Positions 24,701 to 32,290 are shown, counted from the stretch's first letter. The stretch: DNA of 64,000 nt from Budorcas taxicolor (GCF_023091745.1 NC_068910.1:183389170-183453169), one strand, 5' to 3'. A program made the numbers and translations. The notes: generated by a model from the letters alone, not told the origin.

Positions 24701-26694
24701 AAAAAGAATCTTATACCCCATTAGTAAGTGTCTGCTTTACAAATGAAGCAGACAGTGGCCCTACACTATGTATTAATCAGAGTACACCTGGAGGTCCATT
24801 GTCCATTCTGAGAGCTACATTAAAAAAAAAAAAAAAGAAATATAGACAGAAAGAGTATTGATAAATCTCAGAAGTGAGACAGTGTTTGACTCAGCTAGGT
24901 CCAATGGGTCACGGTTAAGGTAGTTTTCAGTTCGGTGTAACGGTTTGAATGGTTTGTAAGGCAAATGCTACTTTGAAAAAGAAGTATTCCTACTATCCTT
25001 GAAAGTACTCAAACAGGTTTTTTTAGGGCTAGCAACAAGAGATGCTGTTTCTACCAAAGAAGTTCAAATTTAAGTGGAAGCCTGCAGTCAGTCAGTTCAG
25101 TTCAGTTCAGTTGCTCAGTCATGTCCGACTCCTTGTGACCCCAGGAATCGCAGCACGCCAGGCCTCCCTGTCCCTCACCATCTCCCGGAGTTCACTCAAA
25201 CTCATGTCCATCGAGTTGGTGATGCCATCCAGCCATCTCATCCTCCGTTGTCCCCTTTTCCACCTGCCCCCAATCCCTCCCAGCATGAGAGTCTTTTGCA
25301 ATGAGTCAACTCTTTGCATGAGGTGGCCAAAGTACTGGAGTTTCAGCTAAGTATCATTCCTTCCAAAGAACACCCAGGGATGATCTCCTTTAGAATGGAC
25401 TGGTTGGATCTCCTTGCAGTCCAAGGGACTCTCAAGAATCTTCTCCAACACCACAGTTCAAAAGCATGCAATAGATGACTTTAAATTCTCCTTCATATCT
25501 AACCTTCTGAATGTTTCAGTTTATGACACTCTCTACCTTTTTTTCCCCCTCCACATTTTAAAAGCTAAAACGATAACTATAAAAAGATAATGGATGGATA
25601 GATAGATATGTAGGAGCTGGTAGAATGTTTTGATTTTTATATTAATGAAAAGACAGCATTGGATCAAGTAAACTATTAATGGTCTACAATAGCTCCCTGC
25701 CACTAATATATATATATACACATACACACATATATACACTAATACATATATATATATATATACATACACTAATATACATATACACACATACACTTATATA
25801 TATATATATAATTTAAAATGTCAGTTTTAATCCCATAATACAGTAAATTTTAAAAAAATAAAGTAGCCTAGAGATTTTGGTTTCTTAATAGTAAAATAAA
25901 AATCACTCATGACTTTTTATCATTTTTACCCCCTTCAAGTCCTATCATTAAGAGGGCCTGAGTCAAGGTCGTGAAAACTCAAGCTGTTTGATTTGGAATG
26001 AAAGAAAATCAAAGAGAACAGATGATACATGGGATGTGGAAATGACTTTCAAGTTGGACCAAAGACCAGTTTTTCTGTAATATCCAAGTTGATCATTTTT
26101 CTCTTTTGACTTAGAAGGGAAGTTGCTATACATTAGATGTTCTTTGACCTTTGCAACAATTTTGACTCATCCAGTTGTCATGCTCAGGCAGCTCTTTAAA
26201 AAGTTACCCTAGATTTATAATACTGTAGGGCTTATGGCAATCGAATTTAGGCAGACAAAGAAGGCATGGTGGCACTAAATGTTTTTCAAGTTTTTATTTC
26301 TTGCTACAAAAGTGCAGTAGTTAATATTTCATGTCATTTTTCCCTTAACAGAATCACAATGCAACCTTACGATTTTAAAAAATAATCTAAGATTTTAAAA
26401 ATATTGTTATAGGAAACCTATAAGCATAGATTGGCATTTACCTGCCTGGTGCTGGCCAACTCATGGAGTAAGCTGATGTGATTTTCATCTTCAACATGGA
26501 CACGGAACACCTTGTCACTGAACAATGAGATACAGAAGAAGAGAACATTTAAAATTGGGTAATGTGTTCAAATTTTTTGGTTAACAAGGAAGGACTTGCT
26601 AATTTAAGCTGTAGGCTACTTACCCTTCAAAGTGCTCACCAGGATGATGAGCAGATGCTAGGGTCACGGTCACGAGAATCAAGAACGCCAGCAT
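2987..26694 (-). CDS. CPB1: Pancreatic procarboxypeptidase B, exons 1-9 of a gene cut by the left window edge
   Basis: Secreted zinc exopeptidase zymogen of the pancreatic acinar cell that removes C-terminal Lys/Arg after activation by trypsin. Nine exons (71, 76, 125, 100, 102, 102, 111, 91 and 203 bp) all have AG/GT boundaries and splice without a stop into 327 codons. Signal peptide is about residues 1-15 and the activation propeptide 16-110, ending SRVR before TTGHSYEKYN. The M14 motifs follow: HAREW (zinc ligands H176 and E179), NRNFD (R252) and TIHSYS (zinc ligand H304). The family is about 417 residues long, so about 90 residues, carrying the catalytic Glu and the Asp that sets basic specificity, lie left of base 1. 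CPB1 rather than CPA1/2/3 or CPB2 is chosen from the propeptide and from close resemblance to mammalian CPB1 throughout. No frameshift, stop or lost key residue is seen in the visible part. Confidence 0.97.
3430..3648 (-). repeat. Bov-tA SINE with 8-bp target-site duplication
   Basis: Reverse-oriented Bov-tA (body, then the tRNA-derived head ending CACCTGGGAAACC). ATGTCCCT occurs at 3422-3429 and 3649-3656, a likely target-site duplication. Lies in CPB1 intron 8. Confidence 0.9.
3657..3907 (-). repeat. BovB LINE 3'-end fragment
   Basis: Reverse-oriented BovB 3' terminus starting CAGTTCAGTTCAGTTGCTC and running to GGCCAAAGTTTTGGAGTTTCAGCT. Only about 250 bp remain (5' truncated). It abuts the SINE at 3430-3648, so two insertions occurred at nearly the same point. 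Confidence 0.9.
4356..4446 (-). CDS. CPB1: CPB1 exon 8: substrate-carboxylate binding motif
   Basis: Acceptor CTTTCAG precedes 4446 and donor GTAAGT follows 4356. It encodes NRMWRKTRSTNAGTTCTGTD then LNRNFDAGWC. Asn251-Arg252 in NRNFD correspond to Asn144/Arg145 of CPA, which hold the substrate's terminal carboxylate. The exon ends after one base of the Ser260 codon. Confidence 0.97.
4533..4643 (-). CDS. CPB1: CPB1 exon 7: catalytic domain
   Basis: Acceptor TACACAG precedes 4643 and donor GTATAA follows 4533. It encodes AVRTYGSEIHMTEFLDKLDF then YVLPVVNIDGYIYTWTT, matching the M14 core strand VxPVxNxDGY. 37 whole codons (193-229). Intron 7 downstream is only 86 bp. Confidence 0.96.
5625..5851 (-). 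repeat. Bov-tA SINE with 8-bp target-site duplication
   Basis: Reverse Bov-tA ending CACCTGGGAAGTCC. AGATGGTG at 5617-5624 and 5852-5859 flanks it. Lies in CPB1 intron 6. Confidence 0.9.
6030..7160 (-). repeat. Old mammalian L1 (L1M-type) 3' UTR, interrupted by a SINE
   Basis: Antisense L1M 3' UTR landmarks in order: ATATACCCTTCACCCAGGTTCC, ATCCAATCTAGGCTCCCATATTG, AGTACTGGTCTAGGTATTTTACAG, ACACTGGTGATGTTACTAGT and CTTGGTTAAGGTAGTCACTGC. It is strongly diverged and split by the Bov-tA at 6150-6378. Family assignment is by recognition only. Confidence 0.7.
6150..6378 (+). repeat. Bov-tA SINE inserted in L1M
   Basis: Sense SINE from the tRNA-like head (TAATGGCTCAGATGGTAAAG) with GGTTCAATCCCTGG to CGACTGAGCGACTTCACTTT. 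The flanking L1M text continues across it. Confidence 0.92.
7505..7606 (-). CDS. CPB1: CPB1 exon 6: first zinc-binding motif
   Basis: Acceptor GCAATAG precedes 7606 and donor GTCAGT follows 7505. It encodes VGKPGSNKPAIFMDCGFHAR then EWISPAFCQWFVRE. The HxxE motif (H176, E179 of the precursor; His69/Glu72 in bovine CPA numbering) provides two of the three zinc ligands. 34 whole codons (159-192). Confidence 0.97.
7607..8448. other. CPB1 intron 5, no recognised element
   Basis: Apparently unique intronic DNA between CPB1 exons 6 and 5. No RNA gene or young repeat recognised. Confidence 0.5.
8449..8550 (-). CDS. CPB1: CPB1 exon 5: N-terminal part of the catalytic domain
   Basis: Acceptor GGTAG precedes 8550 and donor GTAATC follows 8449. 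It encodes IEAWTEQAATENPDLISRSA then IGTTFLGNTIYLLK, the first helix and strand of the carboxypeptidase fold. The exon is 34 whole codons (125-158). Confidence 0.96.
8639..8738 (-). CDS. CPB1: CPB1 exon 4: end of propeptide and activation site
   Basis: Acceptor TATTACAG precedes 8738 and donor GTATGA follows 8639. It encodes EVLISNLRSMLEAQFDSRVR, then TTGHSYEKYNNWET. Trypsin is expected to cut after Arg110, so the mature enzyme starts at Thr111. The exon ends exactly on codon 124. Intron 3 (8739-16994) is 8.3 kb and holds the twin-primed L1; intron 4 is only 88 bp. Confidence 0.96.
8739..9924. other. CPB1 intron 3, 3' part, no recognised element
   Basis: Apparently unique intronic DNA, with short open frames only and no match to known exons of this gene. 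Confidence 0.45.
9925..10260. mobile_element. Degraded MaLR-like LTR (MLT1/MST type), tentative
   Basis: Contains the common segment CTAAGTGGCTTAAAACAACA ... ATTTATTATTTTATGGTTTAG, then a GGAAGCTCCAGGGGAGAATC-like stretch, recalling MaLR LTRs of endogenous retrovirus origin. It is old and diverged, and no internal viral genes are seen next to it. Orientation and family are not secure. Confidence 0.45.
10268..10520 (-). repeat. Bov-tA SINE with an internal rearrangement
   Basis: Reverse Bov-tA from GTGCTGTGCTCAGTTGCTC to the tRNA-like head. Near 10318-10370 the segment around CTAGCCTACCAGGAGTC is repeated in altered form, which lengthens the element. Confidence 0.88.
10661..10679 (+). repeat. 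T8-A-G10 homopolymer tract
   Basis: Eight T, one A, then ten consecutive G (10670-10679), unusual in this AT-rich intron. Confidence 0.9.
11045..11260 (+). repeat. Bov-tA SINE
   Basis: Sense element starting GGGCTTCCCTGGTGACTCAT, with GGTTTGATCCCTGG and the BovA body ending CATGACTGAGTGACTAACAC. Lies in CPB1 intron 3. Confidence 0.93.
11399..13401 (+). mobile_element. Ruminant L1, 5'-inverted (twin-primed) insertion with 13-bp TSD
   Basis: 11399 to about 12521 is antisense L1 ORF2 sequence. From about 12521 to 13378 the sense 3' end follows, including the Cys-rich C-terminus of ORF2 (about 12524-13045), the 3' UTR and poly(A). The same 13 bases, GAAAACTAAAAAT, occur at 11386-11398 and 13402-13414. 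The first poly(A) is followed by GTAACTCATACAGGG and a second A-run. It is 5' truncated and has no complete ORF. Lies in CPB1 intron 3 in the sense opposite to the gene. Confidence 0.93.
13415..14847. other. CPB1 intron 3, no recognised element
   Basis: Apparently unique AT-rich intronic DNA. No exon, RNA gene or young repeat recognised. Confidence 0.45.
14848..15060 (-). repeat. Bov-tA SINE
   Basis: Reverse element from GTGTTAGTTGCTCAATTGTG to the tRNA-derived head complement ending CACCAGGGAAGCCC. Confidence 0.93.
15860..16060 (-). repeat. MIR SINE
   Basis: Antisense MIR core: ACAAAGAAACTGAAGCTCAG, then CACAAAGCCAGGAAGTTGCAGACTCAGGATT, preceded by CATCTTCACAACAGCCC. Old mammalian element, well diverged. 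Confidence 0.75.
16995..17119 (-). CDS. CPB1: CPB1 exon 3: propeptide
   Basis: Acceptor TTATTCAG precedes 17119 and donor GTAAGC follows 16995. It encodes MDFWKPDSVTQIKPHSTVDF followed by RVKAEDTVAVEDFLGQNGLR, the CPB propeptide core that covers the active site in the zymogen. The first residue is Met where human CPB1 has Ile, a conservative change. Intron 2 upstream is 9.3 kb. Confidence 0.96.
17789..17990 (+). repeat. Outer BovB LINE, left part
   Basis: Sense BovB from TTTATTTTCTTGGGCTCC to GAGAGTTGGACCATAAAG, where it is broken by a reverse BovB. It resumes at about 18876 with GGCTAAGCACCAAAGAACTG, so the right part is 18816-19262. Confidence 0.88.
17991..18815 (-). repeat. BovB LINE nested head-to-head inside another BovB
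   Basis: Reverse BovB beginning TTCAGTTCAGTTCAGTTCAG and continuing through the 3' part of its RT-type ORF to GATATTTCTCTGGCAATC. It splits the sense BovB of 17789-17990 and 18816-19262. A 127-codon antisense frame (18454-18837) is the remnant of the BovB ORF, not a gene. Confidence 0.88.
18816..19262 (+). repeat. Outer BovB LINE, right part and 3' end
   Basis: After a short piece (18816-18875) with BovB/BovA-like text, the sense BovB resumes and runs to its 3' end near CAGACATGAATGAGTGACTG. Flanks read ACTATGTG before the outer element and ACTACGTG after it, possibly a diverged target-site duplication in an older repeat. Confidence 0.82.
19263..20125. other. CPB1 intron 2, no recognised element
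   Basis: Apparently unique intronic DNA, without exon or RNA gene signals. The first 50 bases (CTACGTGCTAGGCTGTGCAC) may be the far side of an older repeat split by the BovB. Confidence 0.4.
20134..20477 (+). repeat. CHR-type tRNA-derived SINE (cetartiodactyl)
   Basis: Head GGGGCTTCTCTGGAGAATAAG with GGTTCGATCCCTGATCC, then the repeated ACAACTACTGAGCC / CACAATTACTGAAGC motifs, GCAACTAGAGAAAGCCC and an A-rich AAAATAAAATAAA tail. AAGTTAAC occurs at 20126-20133 and 20478-20485, a likely target-site duplication. Confidence 0.88.
20486..21240. other. CPB1 intron 2, no recognised element
   Basis: Apparently unique intronic DNA with moderate base composition. Nothing recognised on either strand. 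Confidence 0.4.
21266..21696 (+). repeat. BovB LINE 3'-end fragment
   Basis: Sense BovB from AGTATGGATGTGAGGGTTGG to TGACTGAACTGAACTGAACTGA. It is bordered by GTGTGTGTATATATATA on the left and a long AC/AT microsatellite on the right. Confidence 0.92.
21695..21829 (+). repeat. (AC)n microsatellite followed by AT-rich repeat
   Basis: About 15 AC units (21695-21725) followed by about 100 bases made almost only of A and T (TATAAATATATA-type), directly at the 3' end of a BovB. Confidence 0.92.
22230..22450 (+). repeat. Bov-tA SINE with CA tail
   Basis: Sense SINE: TGCCACTAGTGGTAAAGAAT head, GGTTCGATCCCTGG, BovA body, ending GCTGAGCAACTGAGCACGTACACACACACA. Confidence 0.9.
22451..23594. other. 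CPB1 intron 2, no recognised element
   Basis: Apparently unique AT-rich DNA. No exon or RNA gene recognised. Confidence 0.4.
23595..23790 (-). repeat. MIR SINE
   Basis: Antisense MIR: TTTAAATCTCACAAAATTCTG, GAGACCCAGAGAGGCATCCAAG, GTCCAGCTAGCGAGTGGTAG, GTCAGGAATCGAACCCAGG. Well preserved for this family. Confidence 0.85.
23791..25090. other. CPB1 intron 2, no recognised element
   Basis: Apparently unique intronic DNA with one A-run near 24822-24840. No exon or RNA gene recognised. Confidence 0.4.
25092..25467 (-). repeat. BovB LINE 3'-end fragment
   Basis: Reverse BovB from CAGTTCAGTTCAGTTCAGTT to TCCAACACCACAGTTCAAAAGC. 5' truncated, in CPB1 intron 2. Confidence 0.92.
25708..25812 (+). 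repeat. Compound (AT)n/(CA)n microsatellite
   Basis: Alternating TATATATA and ACACACATA blocks with CTAATA interruptions, about 105 bases long. The open frames across it are low complexity. Confidence 0.9.
26442..26517 (-). CDS. CPB1: CPB1 exon 2: propeptide
   Basis: Acceptor TTGTTCAG precedes 26517 and donor GTAAAT follows 26442. The exon completes Gly24 and encodes DKVFRVHVEDENHISLLHEL and then ASTRQ, the ferredoxin-like activation domain start shared by M14A procarboxypeptidases. Intron 1 is only 106 bp. The exon ends exactly on codon 49. Confidence 0.96.
26624..26694 (-). CDS. CPB1: CPB1 exon 1: start codon, signal peptide, start of propeptide
   Basis: The ATG at 26694-26692 has A at -3. 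Translation begins MLAFLILVTVTLASA, a typical signal peptide with a hydrophobic core and an A-S-A cleavage end, followed by HHPGEHFEG. The donor GTAAGT starts at 26623. The exon ends after two bases of codon 24 (GG), completed by exon 2. Human CPB1 starts almost identically, which fixes both gene and start. Confidence 0.96.
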
Positions 26695-26730
26695 TGTGCC
26701 TGACTAGGTCGTTTAGGTAGGTTTCACCTG

Positions 26731-26738
26731 CTTTTATA
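26731..26738 (-). promoter_or_regulatory. CPB1 TATA box
   Basis: Minus-strand TATAAAAG, 37-44 bases upstream of the CPB1 ATG. With the usual 25-30 base spacing, transcription would start near 26705-26708, giving a 5' UTR of about 10-14 bases. Very short 5' UTRs and strong TATA boxes are usual for pancreatic zymogen genes. The start site is inferred. Confidence 0.75.
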
Positions 26739-26855
26739 ATCCAGGGTGTTCTCTGTGTTCTGATTGCAAATAGGCACTGTCAGATCTTGATTAATGGTTT
26801 TCCTAACATTGTTGCCTTGGTAGCTGTGTAAAGTCTAGAAGTCTATCTCTCCCAA

Positions 26856-26871
26856 CACCTGTGGAAACAGA
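26856..26871 (-). promoter_or_regulatory. Candidate E-box with adjacent TTTCC, possible acinar (PTF1-like) element
   Basis: CACCTG at 26856-26861, directly followed on the plus strand by TGGAAA, lies about 120 bases upstream of the TATA box. Pancreatic acinar genes carry PTF1 sites made of an E-box (CANNTG) plus a TTTCCC-like box. Here the second half is imperfect and very close, so this is only a candidate. Another CACCTG lies at 26725-26730, between TATA and ATG. Confidence 0.3.
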
Positions 26872-26948
26872 GCAAATAATATGAAGTTCAGCCTATCTAA
26901 TTTGGATGTCAGACCTTGAATATCTGGAGGAAAAGGAGCTTTTTACTT

Positions 26949-27232
26949 TTTTTTTTTTTTATAAAATACTATTTTAATTTTATTATTTCTGAATACATTG
27001 GGTCTTTGTTGCTGTGTGCAGGCTTTCTCGAGTTGCAGCGAGTTGCAGCTGCTCTCTTGTTGTGGAACACGGGCTGTAGGCATTCCAGCTTCAGTTGTGG
27101 CGCACAGGCTTAGTTGCCCTGAAGCGTGTGGGGTCTTCCTGGACCAGGGATCCAACCCATGTCCCTTCATTGGCAGAATGAATTCAATTCATTGGATTTT
27201 TTGTTTACTACTGAACCATTAGGGAAGTCCCA
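26949..27232 (-). repeat. CHR-type tRNA-derived SINE upstream of CPB1
   Basis: Reverse element: T-run, ATACATTGGGTCTTTGTTGC, GTGGAACACGGGCTGTAGGC, TTAGTTGCCCTGAAGCGTGT, GGGATCCAACCCATGTCCC, ending CCATTAGGGAAGTCCC. It starts about 210 bases upstream of the CPB1 TATA box. Confidence 0.87.
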
Positions 27233-27274
27233 AGAAGTTTTAAATAAAATTTATTTTGTAGCCTTTAATTTTTT

Positions 27275-28680
27275 TTTTTTTAAATTTGAGAAGTACATAC
27301 AACAAATTCTATAGATTTAAGTATAAAGTTTGGTGAGTTTTGACAAATATGTATACCCATGTATATATATCCCAGTATCCCAGTCAAGGTATAGAATATT
27401 TTCATCACCCTAAGAAGTTCCTTTGAGCATCTTTTCAATCTATTTCTGTACTCCCCTCAGGCTACCACTGTTCCTATTTCTAGCTTCATGTATTAATTTT
27501 GTGTATACTAAAACGATATAAATGAGATCATATGGTATATATTTCTTTGTGTCTGGTTTCTTTCATTCATGATATTGTTTTTGAAAGTGATTAGTGTTTT
27601 GTTTTTATTATTGTTTTCTTCCTTTCTATTAGCAAGTTATATTTTATTGTACATCACAGTTTATTTTCCTGTTGGTGGATATTTGTATTGTTTCCAATTT
27701 TGTATTATTGTGAGTTAATCTGCAATAAACCTTGTATGCAAGTCTTTCTGTAGGCATGTGTTTTCATTTTGCGGGGGATGGGTTACACAGCTATTGAAGA
27801 CTGTGCTGTGTGCAAAGTCACTTCCCTTGTGTCCGACTCTTTTGCGACCCCCTGGACAAGCTCCTCTGTCTATGAGGTTCTCCAGGCAAGAATACTGGAG
27901 TAGATTGTCATGCCCTCCTTTAGGGGATCTTCCTAACTCAGGGATTGAACCCATGTCTCTTACATCTCCTGCATTGGCAGGCAGATACTTTGCCACTGTT
28001 TAAAGCCCCTAATTTAAGAATGGAACTGCTAAATAATAATGTAGGTTGTGGTTTCACACTCTAAGATTCTGACAAACATTTTTCCTCAGTGGTTGTATCA
28101 TTTTACGCTTCCACCAGTATCCAGTTACTCTGCATTCTCTCCAATGTTTTGGTAGTATTAGTCTTTAATTTTGATAATTTTAGTGAGTGTGCAGTGGTAT
28201 CTAACTGTGGTTTTAATTTGTATTTCCTTGATGCTGATGAAGTTAAACATCTTGTCATGAATTTTTTTGGCCATTTGTAAATCCTCTTTGTGAAGCATCT
28301 GTTGAAATCTTTTGCATTTTAAAAGAAATGGGCTGTTTTCCTTTTTACTATTATCATTATTTTTTTTATAATTTGTGTTTTTTACATTTTCCCAAGAAAT
28401 CTTTGGCTATCCCAAGACCTCAAACATATTTGCCTGTGTTTTCTTATAGGCGTTTTGTGGTTTAGATCATTATGCATGATGTAAAGTGTGGATCAACACA
28501 TAAAAAAAAATATGATAACCAGTAGATACAGTACTGTTTGTTGAGAAGGCTTTTTTTTTCCATTGAATTACAGTTGGTGTCTGTCAAATTCATTTGGCCA
28601 TACATGTGTGGGGTAATTTCTGGACTTCATATTGTGTTCCACTGATGTATTTCTCTAATTTCATACAACCATCACAATGT
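27275..28680 (-). repeat. Old L1 (L1M-type), left part, with SINE and younger L1 insertions
   Basis: Antisense L1M: AGTTTGGTGAGTTTTGACAAA, GAGATCATATGGTATATATTTC, GTTGGTGGATATTTGTATTG, then after the SINE at 27803-28003, TGGAACTGCTAAATAATA, ATTCTCTCCAATGTTTTGGT and GATGCTGATGAAGTTAAACATC. It is split at about 28680 by a ruminant L1, and the same element resumes at 32053. Confidence 0.75.
27803..28003 (-). repeat. Bov-tA SINE inserted in L1M
   Basis: Reverse SINE from GTGCTGTGTGCAAAGTCACTT to the head complement GGCAGGCAGATACTTTGCCAC. The L1M sequence continues on both sides. Confidence 0.88.
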
Positions 28681-31600
28681 TTTTATTTTAAAAAATTTTT
28701 ATTTATTTATTTTAATATAAATTTATTTATTTTAATTGAAAGTGAATTACTTCACAATATTGTATTGGTTTTGCCATACATTGACTTGAATCTGCCACGG
28801 GTGTACATGTGTTCCCCATCCCTCTGGATCATCCCAGTGCACCAGCCCTGGCACCCTGTATCATGCATCAAACCTGGACTGGTGATTCATTTCATATATG
28901 ATAATATACATGATTCAATGCCATTCTCCCAAATCATCCCACCCTCGCTCTCTCCCACAGAGTCCAAAAGACTGTTCTATACATCTGTGTCTCTTTTGCT
29001 GTCTCACATACAGCGTTATAGTTACCATCTTTCTAAATTCCATACATATGCATTAGTATACTGTATTGGTGTTTTTCTTTCTGGCTTACTTCACTCTGTA
29101 TAATAGGCTCCAGTTTCATCCACCTCACTAGAACTGATTCAAATGTATTCTTTTTAATGGCTGAGTAATATTTCATTGTGCATATGTACCACAGCTTTCT
29201 TATCCATTCATCTGCTGATGGACATCTAGGTTGTTTCCATGTCCTGGCTATTATAGACAGTGCTGCGATGAACATTGGGGTACATGTGTCTCTTTCAATT
29301 CTGGTTTCCTTGGTGTGTATGCTCAGTAGTGGGATTGCTGGGTCATATGGCAGTTCTATTTCCAGTTTTTAAAGGAATCTCCACACTGTTCTCCATAGTG
29401 GGTGTACTAGTTTACGTTCCCACCAACAGTGTAAGAGGGTTCCCTTTTCTCCACACCCTCTCCAGCGTTTATTGCTTGTAGACTTTTGGATAGCACCCAT
29501 TCTGACTGGCATGAAATGATGCCTCATTGTGTTTTAATTTGCATTTCTCTGATAAAGAGTGATGTTGAGCATCTTTTCATGTGTTTGTTAGCCATCCGTA
29601 TGTCTTCTTTGGAGAAATGTCTATTTAGTTCTTTGGCCTATTTTTTGATTGGGTTGTTTCTTTTTCTGGAATTGAGCTGCAGGAGTTGCTTGTATATTTT
29701 TGAGATTAATTCTTTGTCAGTTGCTTCATTTGCTATTATTTTCTCCCATTCTGAAGGCTGTCTTTTCACCTTGCTTATAATTTCCTTTTTGTGCCGAAGC
29801 TTTTAATTTTAATTAGGTCCCATTTGTTTATTTTTGCTTTTATTTCCAATATTCTGGGAGGTGGGTCATAGAGGATCCTGCTGTGATTTATGTCGGAAAG
29901 TGTTTTGTCTATATTCTCCTCTAAGAGTTTTATAGTTTCTGGTCTTATGTTTAGATCTCTAATTCATCTTGAGTTTATTTTCATGTGTGGTGTTAGAAAG
30001 TGTTCTAGTTTCATTCTTTTACAAGTGGTTGACCAGTTTTCCCAGCACCACTTGTTAAAGAGATTGTCTTTTCTCCATTGCATATTCTTGCCTCCTTTGT
30101 CAAAGATAAGGTATCCATAGGTGCGTGGATTTATCTCTGGGCTTTCTATTTTGTTCCATTGAACTATGTTTCTGTCTTTGTGCCAGTACCATACTGTCTT
30201 GATGACTGTGGCTTTGTAGTAGAGCCTGAAGTCAGGCAAGTTGATTCCTCCAGTTCCATTCTTCTTTCTCAAGATTGTTTTTCTGACCACAATGCAGTAA
30301 AATTAGATCTCAATTACAGTAGAAAAACTGTTAAAAATTCCAACATATGGAGGCTGAACAACACGCTGCTGAATGACCAACAAATCACAGAAGAAATCAA
30401 AAAAGAAATCAAAATATGCATAGAAACAAATGAAAAGGAAAACACAACAACCCCAAATGTATGGGACACTGTAAAAGCAGTGCTATGGGGAAGGTTCATA
30501 GCAATACAGGCATACCTCAAGAAACAAGAAAAAAGTCAAATAAATAACCTAACTCTATACCTAAAGCAACTAGAAAAGGAAGAAATGAAGAACCCCAGGG
30601 TTAGTAGAAGGAAAGAAATCTTAAAAATCAGGGCAGAAATAAAAGCAAAAGAAACAAAAGAGACCATAGCAAAAATCAACAAAGCCAAAAGGTGGTTCTT
30701 TGAGAAGGTAAATAAAATTGACAAACCATTTGCCAGACTCATCAAGAAACAAAGGGAGAAAAATCAAATCAATAAAATTAGAAATGAAAATGGAGAGATC
30801 ACAACAGACAACACAGAAATACAAAGGATCGTAAAGGCTACTATCAGCAACTATATGCGATAAAATTGACAACTTGGAAGAAATGGACAAATTCTTAGAA
30901 AAGCACAACTTTCCAAAACTGAACCAAGAAGAAATAGAAAATCTTAACAGACCCATCACAAGCACGGAAATTGATGCTGTAATCAGAAATCTTCCAGCAA
31001 ACAAAAGCCAAGGACCAGATGGCTTCACAGCTAAATTCTACCAAAAATTTAGAGAAGAGCTACACCTATCCTACTCAAACTCTTCCAGAAAATTGCAGAG
31101 GAAGGTAAACTTCAAAACTCATTCTATGAGGCCACCATCACCCTAATACCAAAATCTGACAAAGATGCCACAAAGAAAGAAAACTACAGGCCAATATCAC
31201 TGATGAACATAGATGCAAAAATCCTCAACAAAATTCTAGCAAACAGAATCCAACAACACATTAAAAAGATCATACATCATGACCAAGTGGGCTTTATCCT
31301 AGGGATGGATTCTTCAATATCCGCAAATCAATCAATGTAACACACCACATTAACAAATTGAAAAATAAAAGCCATATGATTATCTCAATAGATGCAGAGA
31401 AAGCCTTTGACAAAATTCAACATCCATTTATGATAAAAAAAAAAACTCTCCAGAAAGCAGGAATAGAAGGAACATACCTCAACATATATAATAAAAGCTA
31501 TATATGACAAACCCCCAGCAAGCATTATCCTCAATGGTGAAAAATTGAAAGCATTTCCCCTAAAGTCAGGAACAAGACAAGGGTGCCCACACTCGCCACT

Positions 31601-32052
31601 ACTATTCAACATAGTTTTGGAAGTTTTGGCCACAGCAATCAGAGCAGGAAAAAAAAAAAAAAAAAAAAGGAATCCAAATTGGAAAAGAAGTAAAACTCTC
31701 ACTGTTTGTAGATGATATGGTCTTCTACATAGAAAACCCTAAAGACTCCACCAGAAAATTACTAGAGACACTAATAAATAGAAAGAGAAATTAAGGAAAC
31801 AATTCCGCTCACCATTGCAACAAAAAGAATAAAAGACCTTTATATAGAAAACTATAAAACACTGGTGAAACAAATCAAAGAGGACACTAATAGATGGAGA
31901 AACATACTGTGTTCATGGATCAGAAGAATCAATATAGTGAAAATGAGTATACTACCCAAAGCAATCTATAGATTCAATGCAATCCCTATCAAGCTACCAA
32001 CGGTATTTTTCACAGAGCTAGAACAAATAATTTCACAATTTGTATGGAAATA
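28681..32052 (-). mobile_element. Ruminant L1, 5'-inverted (twin-primed) insertion within an L1M
   Basis: Reverse-oriented L1: T-rich tail at 28681-28735, antisense 3' UTR and ORF2 C-terminus to about 30279, then a switch to sense ORF2 from the end of the endonuclease domain (SDHNAVKLDLN at about 30283) through the RT domain, with VDDM near 31707, to ATGGAAATAC at 32052. The two segments are neighbours in L1 order, the mark of twin priming. ORF2 is broken by frameshifts and stops. About 3.4 kb in total. Confidence 0.92.
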
Positions 32053-32290
32053 CGTCTTTAATTACTATACATTATAGTAAGTCTTAAGATCAGAGAGTGT
32101 ACAAATCCTCCAAGTTATTTCTTTTTCAAGATTGCTTTGGCTATCAGTGTCAACTTGTCAATTTCTATGAAAAATTTTGTGAAATTTTGCTTCGTACTGC
32201 ATTGATCTATAGATCAATTTTGGAAGAGCTGATATAATTTTGAGTCCTCCAATTTGCAAGCATGTTACCTCTGTTTATTAATCTTGGTCT
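32053..32290 (-). repeat. Old L1 (L1M-type), right part
   Basis: GTCTTTAATTACTATACATTATAGTAAGTCTTAAGATCAG and the following ATTGCTTTGGCTATCAGTGTCAACTTGTCAATTTC match antisense L1 ORF2. They continue the element broken at about 28680. Confidence 0.72.

Noticed and set aside
25533..25793. Tyr/Val/Ile-rich open frame
   Set aside because: Low-complexity translation of a TATATA/CACACA microsatellite.
30078..30863. 261-codon open frame
   Set aside because: It crosses the inversion junction of an L1. The first part is antisense L1 and the rest is ORF2.
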